Notes under the pieces: generated by a model | The model's input: only the letters and a program-made list of their open reading frames with translations | What the model was told of the DNA's origin: nothing | Database searches by the model: none | Position numbers and translations under genes: made by a program | In this document: positions 1-5,532 of the stretch, piece after piece | Numbering within the stretch: position 1 is the first letter of the stretch | Layout of the letters: each line of letters starts with the position of its first letter | Assembly: GCA_937896105.1 (NCBI GenBank) | Contig: CALBKR010000102.1 | Coordinates: 1 to 6,430, forward strand | Reading direction: 5' to 3' | Length of the DNA stretch: 6,430 nt | DNA from: an uncultured Bacteroidales bacterium | GTDB lineage: Bacteria > Bacteroidota > Bacteroidia > Bacteroidales > Bacteroidaceae

Positions 1-139
1 TTGAAATTCTCTTCAACTCATTTGGTATAAATCAAAGCTTCGGAAAAAATGATTCAGAGACTTAAATGCTCTTTACTGAGTGTTCATTGGACTCACCCTT
101 TCTGTGTCTTTATAGTATCATATTTTTTCACCGTTTGCA
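1..139. other. Left edge, no supportable gene
   Basis: I see no gene that I can support here. On the plus strand one frame stays open from base 3 to a TAA at 63-65, giving about 20 residues that could be the tail of a gene outside the window, but nothing in it is recognisable. The frame of the next gene has stops at 77-79 and 113-115. Between 116 and 139 that frame is open and reads YHIFSPFA before the Met at 140; SPF/SPY is common just upstream in related SGNH proteins, so homology may begin before the assigned start. A TTGAAA at 1-6 and TATAAA at 26-31 are too far apart (19 bases) to be convincing as a promoter. Confidence 0.4.
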
Positions 140-451
140 ATGAGAAAGAATGTTCAGGCAAAGTTCAATACAGCTATCGATATAGTAGAGTCACGAGGAT
201 ATACAGTTCTAGACTGTAATCAGCCGGAGGTGACCGATGAAATGGGAATCGACTGGCAGCACGATTTATATAACAGTAAGCATGTGAATTTCGTAGGAGC
301 AGAAAAGTTCACAGCCTATTTGCTCGATTATCTGACAGCCCATTACGATCTGCCGGATAGACGCGGTGATGCCAAGTGGAACAGCTGGGCAGATGCATAT
401 GAAGAGTATCTGGAGTTTACATCAAAGGGACTTAATGATCCTGTAGAATAA
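140..451 (+). CDS. SGNH/GDSL-type hydrolase, C-terminal fragment (103 aa)
   Basis: The 103-residue product resembles the last quarter of the SGNH/GDSL hydrolases (DltD-like, often annotated only as SGNH hydrolase or hypothetical) found in Lachnospiraceae-type Clostridia. The recognisable part is D42-LYNSK-H48-VN followed by GAEKFTAYL and the downstream YDLPDRRGD. This corresponds to the block holding the catalytic His (normally DxxH; here N45-S-K-H48, with Asn in place of Asp). The N-terminal blocks with the nucleophilic Ser, Gly and Asn are absent, so the protein could not be a working hydrolase by itself. No Shine-Dalgarno precedes the ATG, and the frame stays open back to a stop at 113-115, so the start is weak and the ORF is probably a gene remnant or the right half of an interrupted gene. 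A terminator follows directly. The family call comes from motif memory; alternatively it is a small unrelated protein. Confidence 0.5.
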   Translation: MRKNVQAKFNTAIDIVESRGYTVLDCNQPEVTDEMGIDWQHDLYNSKHVNFVGAEKFTAYLLDYLTAHYDLPDRRGDAKWNSWADAYEEYLEFTSKGLNDPVE

Positions 452-460
452 TGAAGAGAC

Positions 461-489
461 AGAGCGGACCGAGGAGGTTCGCTCTTTTT
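461..489 (+). terminator. Intrinsic terminator after the SGNH fragment
   Basis: A 10-bp stem (461-470 with 476-485, one G-T pair) encloses a GAGGA loop and runs into TTTTT at 485-489. It begins 9 bases after the stop codon of the preceding gene, which is the expected place for a Rho-independent terminator. It also shows that the preceding reading frame sits at a genuine gene end. Confidence 0.8.
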
Positions 490-511
490 ATATGTGCAGC
501 GCACTTTTCTC

Positions 512-540
512 TTTATATTTCAGTACGTTTGTGCTAATAT
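512..540 (+). promoter_or_regulatory. Sigma-70/SigA-type promoter candidate, extended -10
   Basis: TGCTAATAT at 532-540 is a good extended -10 (TGn plus TAATAT). A weak -35, TTTATA at 512-517, lies 17 bases upstream of the -10 hexamer. It sits between the terminator and the strong ribosome site at 580-586, so it would drive the truncated gene at 595. A perfect 12-bp palindrome, TTCGATATCGAA at 559-570, follows in the presumed leader and could be an operator or be fortuitous. The arrangement is of the Firmicutes type and unlike the Bacteroidales box at 1307. Confidence 0.45.
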
Positions 541-1245
541 ATCCTCGGATGGATGGTATTCGATATCGAAACTATACCTAAGGAGGAAAAACAATTGAAT
601 ATAGGATTTATTGGAGCAGGTAAGGTCGGCTGCTCTTTGGGCAAGTATTTCAGTACGGATCCGGAGACGACCATAAAGGGCTATTACAGCCGCAGCGCCA
701 AGGCCGCCGATGAGGTAGAGTGGTGACTTGTCGGTGAGTATAGAGATTATTATGATGACGGCTATGAGATACACTATTATCTTTCCTATCTGTATGAAGC
801 CTTTCACCGGCCTGTCGTGGTATCTGCTGTTTGTGAAGGCTGAATCGCCAAGAGCACTAAGCAGTGCCGTGGATGCCATCACAACTGTCACCACAAAGTA
901 TATAGAAACGGCAGGCTCCAGATAGTGCTGTACTATACTGTCGCCCGACACTGTTATCGGAAGCAGGGCGTTTATGGAAATAGGGACTATGATATGTGCA
1001 ACCTTGCGCATACGGTTCCCTTTGAGCATTTGTGTGAGGAAATTGTAGTGTCTGCGCTTGACAATGCGCTTGGTTGCATAGTGGAATATCCTGTATGTTA
1101 TCTCCATTGCAATGAAAGCGATGGCAATTACGGCTATTGATATTATCAGCGTGTCGTACTGCGCGACACTCCCTTCGCTGAATCCTATGTGCAGCAGCAG
1201 TTCTTTTACCTTATCATATATATAACCGGTTACTTCGCTTTGCAT
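520..1245 (-). CDS. MscS-family (YbdG-like) mechanosensitive channel, truncated after the N-terminal membrane region
   Basis: The ATG at 1243-1245 is preceded by AAGGAAAA on its strand. Residues 1-183 match the N-terminal half of YbdG-like MscS channels, inner-membrane proteins that release solutes on osmotic downshock. Hydrophobic segments lie at about 31-53, 81-99, 112-132 and 151-170. The family signature RPVKGFIQIGKII (145-157) leads into DKSPLYLIGGLGA (172-184). In E. coli YbdG (about 415 residues) that point is followed by AVLMLVFKD, the pore-lining helix, and then the beta domain. Here the sequence changes after about residue 184-187 to 55 residues with no channel character, which are the antisense of the Rossmann fragment. 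Pore helix TM3 and the cytoplasmic domain are therefore missing, and a working channel is not expected from this copy. The thioesterase gene is divergent, 89 bases away. No clear promoter was found for this gene. Confidence 0.75.
   Translation of the reverse strand: MQSEVTGYIYDKVKELLLHIGFSEGSVAQYDTLIISIAVIAIAFIAMEITYRIFHYATKRIVKRRHYNFLTQMLKGNRMRKVAHIIVPISINALLPITVSGDSIVQHYLEPAVSIYFVVTVVMASTALLSALGDSAFTNSRYHDRPVKGFIQIGKIIVYLIAVIIIISILTDKSPLYLIGGLGAAAVIALYGRLRIRTEILAQRAADLTCSNKSYIQLFFLLRYSFDIEYHPSEDILAQTY
580..586 (+). promoter_or_regulatory. Strong Shine-Dalgarno (AAGGAGG) setting a TTG start
   Basis: AAGGAGG lies 8 bases before the TTG at 595-597. It is the only consensus Shine-Dalgarno site I noticed ahead of a gene in the window, and it decides the TTG start. 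Such sites are usual in Firmicutes and uncommon in Bacteroidales. Confidence 0.75.
595..726 (+). pseudogene. Rossmann-fold/DUF2520-type protein, N-terminal fragment only
   Basis: Starting at TTG 595 (Shine-Dalgarno at 580-586), the frame reads 43 codons to TGA 724-726. It begins NIGFIGAGKVGCSLGKYF, a first beta strand and dinucleotide-binding loop (GxGKxG, a variant of GxGxxG), and continues to KGYYSRSAKAADE. That matches the start of the clostridial Rossmann-like plus DUF2520 proteins, putative NAD(P)-dependent oxidoreductases of about 280-300 residues related to the F420-dependent NADP reductase and 2-dehydropantoate/pyrroline-carboxylate reductase folds. After about codon 40 the similarity stops because the DNA becomes the antisense of the channel gene, so the stop codon is accidental. 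The remaining 85 percent of the protein is missing. The fragment cannot be functional; it is either a recombination remnant or an assembly artefact. Confidence 0.7.
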
Positions 1246-1274
1246 CTCTTTTTTCCTTTTATAACAAAAAAGAG
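1246..1274 (-). repeat. 9-bp inverted repeat in the leader of the channel gene
   Basis: CTCTTTTTT at 1246-1254 and AAAAAAGAG at 1266-1274 are exact inverted copies separated by 11 bases. On the minus strand the 3' arm touches the ATG of the channel gene and the loop holds part of the purine-rich ribosome site. A hairpin here could affect translation, but it is A/T-rich and weak, so chance is likely. Confidence 0.3.
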
Positions 1275-1280
1275 GTGATG

Positions 1281-1314
1281 TTTGCCTTCGGTGATGCTAA
1301 AATTCGTATCTTCG
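1281..1314 (+). promoter_or_regulatory. Bacteroidales-type promoter for the thioesterase gene
   Basis: TATCTTCG at 1307-1314 matches the Bacteroidetes -7 box TAnnTTTG with one mismatch, and a TTTG at 1281-1284 is a candidate -33 element (22 bases between them, slightly long). Transcription would start near 1320, leaving a very short leader before the ATG at 1335. The box supports assigning this side of the window to Bacteroidales. Confidence 0.6.
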
Positions 1315-1334
1315 CGCAACCAATATGATATGTT

Positions 1335-1709
1335 ATGCCAAAAATCGGAATGAATTTTACAAGTACAGCAGTGGTAACGAAGGAGAATAGTGCTGCAGCA
1401 TTGGGTTCCGGCTTCCTACCGGTCTTCGCTACGCCTGCAATGGTGGCATTGATGGAGAATGCTGCGATGAAGGCTGTTGCCCCGGTTCTGGAACAGGGAG
1501 CGACAACGGTAGGCGCCGAAATAAACACTACACACATAAAGCCGTCGCCAATAGGCGCAACAGTGTCGGCGACTGCGACGTTGGTTGCCGTTGAAGGACG
1601 CAAGCTGACGTTTGATGTGGAGGCGCGTGATGAGGTGGGGCTGATAGGCAAGGGTACTCACGTGCGTTTCATTGTCGACGCCGAGCGTTTTATGGCGAAA
1701 CTGAAATAA
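1335..1709 (+). CDS. FlK-like hotdog-fold acyl-CoA thioesterase (124 aa)
   Basis: A complete single-domain hotdog protein of the fluoroacetyl-CoA thioesterase (FlK)-like family, which hydrolyses acyl-CoA thioesters in the cytoplasm. The segment FATPAMVALMENAA (31-44) carries T33 and E41, and NTTHIKPSPIG (64-74) carries H67. These lie at a constant offset of 9 from FlK Thr42, Glu50 and His76, and G60 likewise corresponds to FlK Gly69, so the catalytic residues look intact. The length is normal for the family (about 120-140). The ATG follows the TATCTTCG promoter by about 20 bases with no Shine-Dalgarno, as is usual in Bacteroidales. It stands alone, divergent from the truncated channel gene, with a terminator 12 bases after its stop. 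Most such proteins are annotated only as thioesterase family; the in vivo substrate is unknown, and nothing nearby suggests organofluorine metabolism. Confidence 0.85.
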   Translation: MPKIGMNFTSTAVVTKENSAAALGSGFLPVFATPAMVALMENAAMKAVAPVLEQGATTVGAEINTTHIKPSPIGATVSATATLVAVEGRKLTFDVEARDEVGLIGKGTHVRFIVDAERFMAKLK

Positions 1710-1721
1710 ATTGAGAACCAT

Positions 1722-1766
1722 AAAAACCAAAAAGCCTTCTGCGCGCAGAAGGCTTTTTGGTTTTTT
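1722..1766 (+). terminator. Strong intrinsic terminator, perfect 22-bp stem
   Basis: Bases 1722-1765 form a perfect 44-bp palindrome with arms AAAAACCAAAAAGCCTTCTG and its complement around GCGCGC, ending in a T-run (1761-1766). It lies 12 bases after the thioesterase stop. Because it is symmetrical with A-rich and T-rich ends, it should also stop transcription arriving from the minus-strand cluster. Confidence 0.9.
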
Positions 1767-1938
1767 AACACATCGGTCTGAAACATTTTGCTTTTTACAG
1801 CTGTTTACATTATGCAAGTCGCCCGGTAGCCGCAGCCGGATATGTGAATAACTTGCTGTGGTATGTTGTCTCCAAATAAAACAACGGGTGACTGTTGCAT
1901 AGTAGTTTTGTCGTGTTTTATTTTGTGTTTGTGTTTCA
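1767..1938. other. Intergenic stretch between converging genes, no gene seen
   Basis: About 170 bases between the two hairpins hold no convincing reading frame on either strand. There are small pairing possibilities: GCAAGT 1814-1819 with ACTTGC 1851-1856, with an inner CCGG 1823-1826/CCGG 1836-1839 that can also pair. It most likely represents the 3' untranslated regions of the converging genes; a small RNA cannot be excluded. Confidence 0.4.
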
Positions 1939-1970
1939 GGTTGCTCCCCGATGTGAATCGCGGAGCAACC
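1939..1970 (-). terminator. Hairpin at the end of the kinase-CHAT cluster
   Basis: GGTTGCTCC 1939-1947 pairs perfectly with GGAGCAACC 1962-1970, and CGA/TCG can extend the stem inside. It begins 7 bases after the stop of the last gene of the minus-strand cluster, the right place for its terminator. On the minus strand, however, it is followed by A-rich rather than T-rich sequence, while on the plus strand TTCTTTTA follows, so it may work in the plus direction, in both, or only as a transcript-protecting 3' stem. Confidence 0.5.
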
Positions 1971-1976
1971 GTTCTT

Positions 1977-3266
1977 TTATTCAAGGTCAAAAACTCCTTT
2001 AAGAGCCTTTGTCTCGTGTTCATATATCGGGTTTACGGCAGGCTCTACAAGTTCTTCTATCCAATTGTCACCAATGTATGCAGTTGTGAGTACCTTGAGT
2101 GCATTCTTGAAGAATGAGTCGCCCTCCTTTCGTGCTCTCATCTTCTTGAGCTCGCTCTTCCACACAGCCTTTTCCCATTTCTTGTATCCGGGAAGGTTCG
2201 CAAAGTTAACAGCACCCACGTTGCCGAGCTCTTCAATCTTTATGTAGTGTTCGGCGTTGAGCTGGCAGGTCTCGAAAAGCTCAATTTCAATGCGGTATTC
2301 ACCTGTTCCCCATTTGGGTTCGTTACTGGTGCCTACGTAAGAACGCGGAACAATGAAGCAGTCTCCTGTCAATGATATATATTGTTCCATATCCTTGTCT
2401 CCCTTTGTATATATAAAGACATTTTCACCGTCAATCTCTTTGATGGCCGACCGGTCAATCCTTGCTTTGATGTCGAAACAGCCCAGGAGCTGGTCCGATG
2501 CAATCATAATTGCTTCGTTTATCCACGAAGAGTAGATATTTACCTTAATCTCAAATTCAAGGTTTGAGTATTTGTCGTAGTCGAACTTCTCCGATTTAGG
2601 AATGTTGCAGTAGTCGGGGTAGAAGAGAAGGGAGTCGATTTCGAGCAAGAACTTCGAGTGGTTCGCCATGTGTGCAATTCCAGCACTGTCGGTCTTCAGC
2701 TTGCACGAGATGTAGTAGGCATCGGGGCCTATACGTTCCTTGCTGCCGTCTTCTCTCTTTGCCTCGATGAAATTGCGGCAACTGAAACCGTTGAATTTCA
2801 TATCGCGCGGGTCGAGTGCACCATTCTCCGATGGACGGTAGTAGAAATCGTTTATAATGCTGTTCGATGATATCTTCTTGCTGAATGTACACTCTTTTTG
2901 CTTCTCTTTAATCCATTCGTCAAAGTCCTTAGAGTTCTTCATTACAAGCTCGGTTATCATACTCACACCAAGGTCTATCAAGCCCGATGTCGCCGAAACG
3001 GTCTTCTGTGTCAGTGTACTCTTGTACGATTTCAGTATGCTCTCGCCAAGCTCCTTCCAACCGCGTGAATTCTCTCTCGCAATGTTGTCTATGCGTCCGT
3101 TGTTCATTACAACAGCCTCGAGCGGCAGGCTGCTGACAACTACCTGATATTTCCTTTCCGTTTCAAGAGCATTAGGCTTGTTATCCGGTGCCCCTTCGTT
3201 TGCGGCCGGACAGCAGATACTTGATGTCGTGAACAGCAATGCTGCCAAAAAAAGTCCTTTTTTCAT
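1977..3266 (-). CDS. Exported protein of unknown function (429 aa), third gene of the kinase-CHAT cluster
   Basis: I do not recognise this protein. It begins with a signal peptide (MKK, hydrophobic core 4-14, then SSICCPAA), with likely cleavage near residue 22; the two adjacent Cys do not sit in a good lipobox, so secretion to the periplasm or beyond is favoured over lipidation. Residues about 25-65 include an ERKYQVVVSSLPLEAVV strand-like stretch. Residues about 70-106 are a long helical region (ILKSYKSTLTQKTVSATSG then LIDLGVSMITELV) that is amphipathic to hydrophobic. The remainder is mixed and probably beta-rich with scattered Cys, ending in a charged helix (WKSELKKMRARKEGD). It starts 13 bases after the CHAT stop, without Shine-Dalgarno, so it should be co-transcribed. 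By position it is a candidate substrate, partner or effector of the CHAT protease, but nothing in the sequence proves that. Confidence 0.75.
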   Translation of the reverse strand: MKKGLFLAALLFTTSSICCPAANEGAPDNKPNALETERKYQVVVSSLPLEAVVMNNGRIDNIARENSRGWKELGESILKSYKSTLTQKTVSATSGLIDLGVSMITELVMKNSKDFDEWIKEKQKECTFSKKISSNSIINDFYYRPSENGALDPRDMKFNGFSCRNFIEAKREDGSKERIGPDAYYISCKLKTDSAGIAHMANHSKFLLEIDSLLFYPDYCNIPKSEKFDYDKYSNLEFEIKVNIYSSWINEAIMIASDQLLGCFDIKARIDRSAIKEIDGENVFIYTKGDKDMEQYISLTGDCFIVPRSYVGTSNEPKWGTGEYRIEIELFETCQLNAEHYIKIEELGNVGAVNFANLPGYKKWEKAVWKSELKKMRARKEGDSFFKNALKVLTTAYIGDNWIEELVEPAVNPIYEHETKALKGVFDLE

Positions 3267-3279
3267 ATTTGTGTCGTTT

Positions 3280-5532
3280 TTATAATGCGTCTATTATTAT
3301 GAATGCGTTGATGTAGTGCGGTGCGTCGAATTTGTTCTTTGTAGTTCTGCGTGATAGCGAAGAGACACTGAATCTCTCGGTCGATTTCTCTCCCTCGATA
3401 AGTGTCCTGCGTGCCTTGTTGAAGGCCTTGTGTATGTCGGGCTCGGCCGATTTGTCCTTCTCCAGTTCCTTGTAGAAATTGAGCATAAGCAGGTACGATG
3501 CATAGTCGCTTACACTCCAGAGTGTAAGCATCATTGATTTTACTCCTGCGAGCTTGAGAGCACGCTGCATTCCGTATACGCCATCGGATGTTACGTACCC
3601 GAGGCCTGTCTGGCAAGCCGATAATACCATCAGCTCAACATTCGACAGGTCCATCTCCGAAATCTCTTTAGCAGTGAGGATGCCGTCGGAACTGTATGGG
3701 TCGAAATTCTCGTCTATAAGGTTCTTTCCGGCACCGGCGAAGATTATTCCGCTCTCGGAAAGGGCGTTGTCCGAAATGGCAGGCTTGATGTCTGTCCCGT
3801 CCTGTATGCCGGTGAAATAACCGTGAGTGGATAGATGGACAAGGCTGTAGCCGCTGTTGGCTAATGTGGCGATATTGTCATCGGTCGCAGCGCTGCCCTT
3901 TAGCACTGTGTCCTTTCTGTTCTCCAATTTGCGCATTGTATATATCTCGCGCGTTTCGTTGTCGGTGCCGGGCAGGTCGCTTATGTATCCGGCCTGGTTA
4001 TGCAGCATCATAAAGCCCTCGACATCGTTCTCTTCCTTGCGGTTGTCGATATAGGCATAGTAGTCAACGCCGCCACACAGCAACATATTCCCGTTCTTGA
4101 CCCTCTTGTGTGTCAACAGTACGCGTGTGGAACTCAACCTCCGGCAGTCGATGGTGCTGTCGGGCAGCATATATTCAATAGCAATCTGGTGTGTTATTCC
4201 GTCGGGAGCAAAATATACTTTCCCCTTGTTGCCTATTGCCGAGAGCAACTCGTCTGTCCATAGATATTGGTATATAGTCGAGTCGGAATAGAGTGCATTC
4301 TTGTAGAACGCATCGTCGTATGCGATACATTCGCTCAATATGGGGCCGTCGATGGTCTCAAGGTTGCCTATTGTTTCAACCTTGCCGATTTCCACGAATT
4401 CAGGCTTCTTGCTGTCGGGCTTCACAACCAGTGCTCCCAGCCACTCTTCATCATTCTTTCCCTTGTACTGGATGAATTCAATCGCACACTCGTTCTTTTT
4501 CAACGCGCGCTTGACATCCTTCCAACTATACTGCTCCTTGTTCTCAATCTTGTGTTGCAGCAGATAGCCTTTGCTGTAGAGAGCAAGGTCGTATAGCATT
4601 TCGGGTGCGCCGGCTCCCAGACGGTAGCAGTCGAAGAGGAAACTGCTCACCTCAAGCCAATACTGCTCGCGCTCCACATCGGTCATCTCTCCTATCTGGC
4701 TCTCAATCTCCTCTTTCAGGTACTTTATGTAGTTCTCATAGCATCTTTTTGCTTCCTTGATATTGTCGCTGCCGTCGTAGTCGTGCTGCATCATCAGTAT
4801 CTTGCCTTTTACGCGGTAGAGACCCGGTATCTTGTTGCGCATACTGTCGTATATGTCGCCGATACATTCAAGTGCCTCGTCGAACCTGTTGAGACGTGCA
4901 AGAACCATTGCACGTGCTGTGGCTGCGTCGATGAACCGCTCCTCGTCGTAGTAGTTCATCCAATGGTCATATACGATGTCGGCCATTTCGAGTGCCGCCT
5001 CATAATGACCTCTCTTATAGTACAGGTTAAGCAGTTCGCGCTCTACAGTCTTCTTCAACAGCGGGTTGTCGTCGAGTGTGTACTCTTTGAGTGCCTCAAT
5101 TAAATTGAGACACTCATTGTATGCATCGACAGCATAATAGTAGGCACTCTCGTCAATGTCCATCATACAATAGCAGTAGGAGCCTGTCAGTTTCTGTATG
5201 GCCTCTCCCCAGGCAAGGTATATCGAATCGTTGTCATACGGCAAGGTCGAACTCTCGAAATGCTCCATTGCTTCGTTCAGGACATTGCACATTGTGCTTG
5301 TCCAGTCGAGCATATACGCAGCCTCACCCTCGGCAAGCAGGCAATCCATATACAGGCATTCATCGCCGGCGGCAAGCGCCTCCTTCTTCAACTCGGCAAA
5401 CGCTGCTACAGCCTTGCGGTACTCCTTCTTGCTATTGAGTTCCTTTGCCTTGTCAAATGTCATCTGTGCCGCTGCATTGCCGGCAACCATTGCACAGACT
5501 ATGAAAAGTATTGTGTGTATGGCATTTTTCAT
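3280..5532 (-). CDS. Exported CHAT-domain (caspase-like) cysteine protease with N-terminal TPR-like repeats (750 aa)
   Basis: Residues 1-22 form a clear signal peptide (hydrophobic core 7-18, AAA before Q23), so the protein should be periplasmic. Residues about 24-330 are alpha-helical repeats with TPR character (KKEYRKAVAAFAELKK, YYKRGHYEAALEMADIVYD, LARLNRFDEALECIGDIYD). The CHAT domain fills about 336-750: WKDVKRALKKNECAIEF, KVYFAPDGITHQIAIEYML, LPGTDNETREI, then VHLSTHG with H570, and LMVLSACQTGLG with C640, followed by GVYGMQRALKLAGVKS and LWSVSD. These are the canonical CHAT blocks with both dyad residues present, so peptidase activity is plausible. CHAT proteases are clan CD enzymes, often arranged as TPR-CHAT and activated by a partner. 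The ATG overlaps the kinase stop (ATGA), implying translational coupling; the unknown exported protein follows. The export signal is the unusual feature, since most described CHAT proteases are cytoplasmic. Confidence 0.9.
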   Translation of the reverse strand: MKNAIHTILFIVCAMVAGNAAAQMTFDKAKELNSKKEYRKAVAAFAELKKEALAAGDECLYMDCLLAEGEAAYMLDWTSTMCNVLNEAMEHFESSTLPYDNDSIYLAWGEAIQKLTGSYCYCMMDIDESAYYYAVDAYNECLNLIEALKEYTLDDNPLLKKTVERELLNLYYKRGHYEAALEMADIVYDHWMNYYDEERFIDAATARAMVLARLNRFDEALECIGDIYDSMRNKIPGLYRVKGKILMMQHDYDGSDNIKEAKRCYENYIKYLKEEIESQIGEMTDVEREQYWLEVSSFLFDCYRLGAGAPEMLYDLALYSKGYLLQHKIENKEQYSWKDVKRALKKNECAIEFIQYKGKNDEEWLGALVVKPDSKKPEFVEIGKVETIGNLETIDGPILSECIAYDDAFYKNALYSDSTIYQYLWTDELLSAIGNKGKVYFAPDGITHQIAIEYMLPDSTIDCRRLSSTRVLLTHKRVKNGNMLLCGGVDYYAYIDNRKEENDVEGFMMLHNQAGYISDLPGTDNETREIYTMRKLENRKDTVLKGSAATDDNIATLANSGYSLVHLSTHGYFTGIQDGTDIKPAISDNALSESGIIFAGAGKNLIDENFDPYSSDGILTAKEISEMDLSNVELMVLSACQTGLGYVTSDGVYGMQRALKLAGVKSMMLTLWSVSDYASYLLMLNFYKELEKDKSAEPDIHKAFNKARRTLIEGEKSTERFSVSSLSRRTTKNKFDAPHYINAFIIIDAL
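5529..5532 (-). other. ATGA overlap coupling kinase and CHAT genes
   Basis: On the minus strand the CHAT start ATG (5530-5532) and the kinase stop TGA (5529-5531) share bases as ATGA. This is the usual sign of translational coupling and of products made in a fixed ratio, and there is no separate Shine-Dalgarno in front of the CHAT gene. Confidence 0.85.

Noticed and set aside
516..657. 12-base direct repeat TATTTCAGTACG at 516-527 and 646-657
   Set aside because: About one such 12-base match is expected by chance in a window this long, and it bounds no gene or element.
728..1140. Plus-strand frames of 65 and 71 codons opposite the channel gene
   Set aside because: The minus strand encodes a recognisable multi-helix channel; the plus-strand translations have no domain and no start signals.
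1259..1817. Minus-strand frames over the thioesterase gene (130 and 133 codons)
   Set aside because: They are antisense to a complete FlK-like gene with all catalytic residues, and their translations resemble no protein family I know.
3209..3266. Lipoprotein signal in the 429-aa protein (two Cys at residues 18-19)
   Set aside because: The residues before either Cys (SSI, SIC) do not form a lipobox; ordinary signal peptidase cleavage near residue 22 fits better.
1977..3266. Bacterial gasdermin paired with the CHAT protease
   Set aside because: Bacterial gasdermins are smaller cytoplasmic proteins with no signal peptide; this one is exported, 429 residues long, and lacks a recognisable gasdermin start.
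3280..5532. TPR-CHAT subunit of a type III-E CRISPR effector (Craspase)
   Set aside because: There is no gRAMP gene or CRISPR repeat in the window, and this protein carries a signal peptide, which does not fit a cytoplasmic RNA-guided complex.
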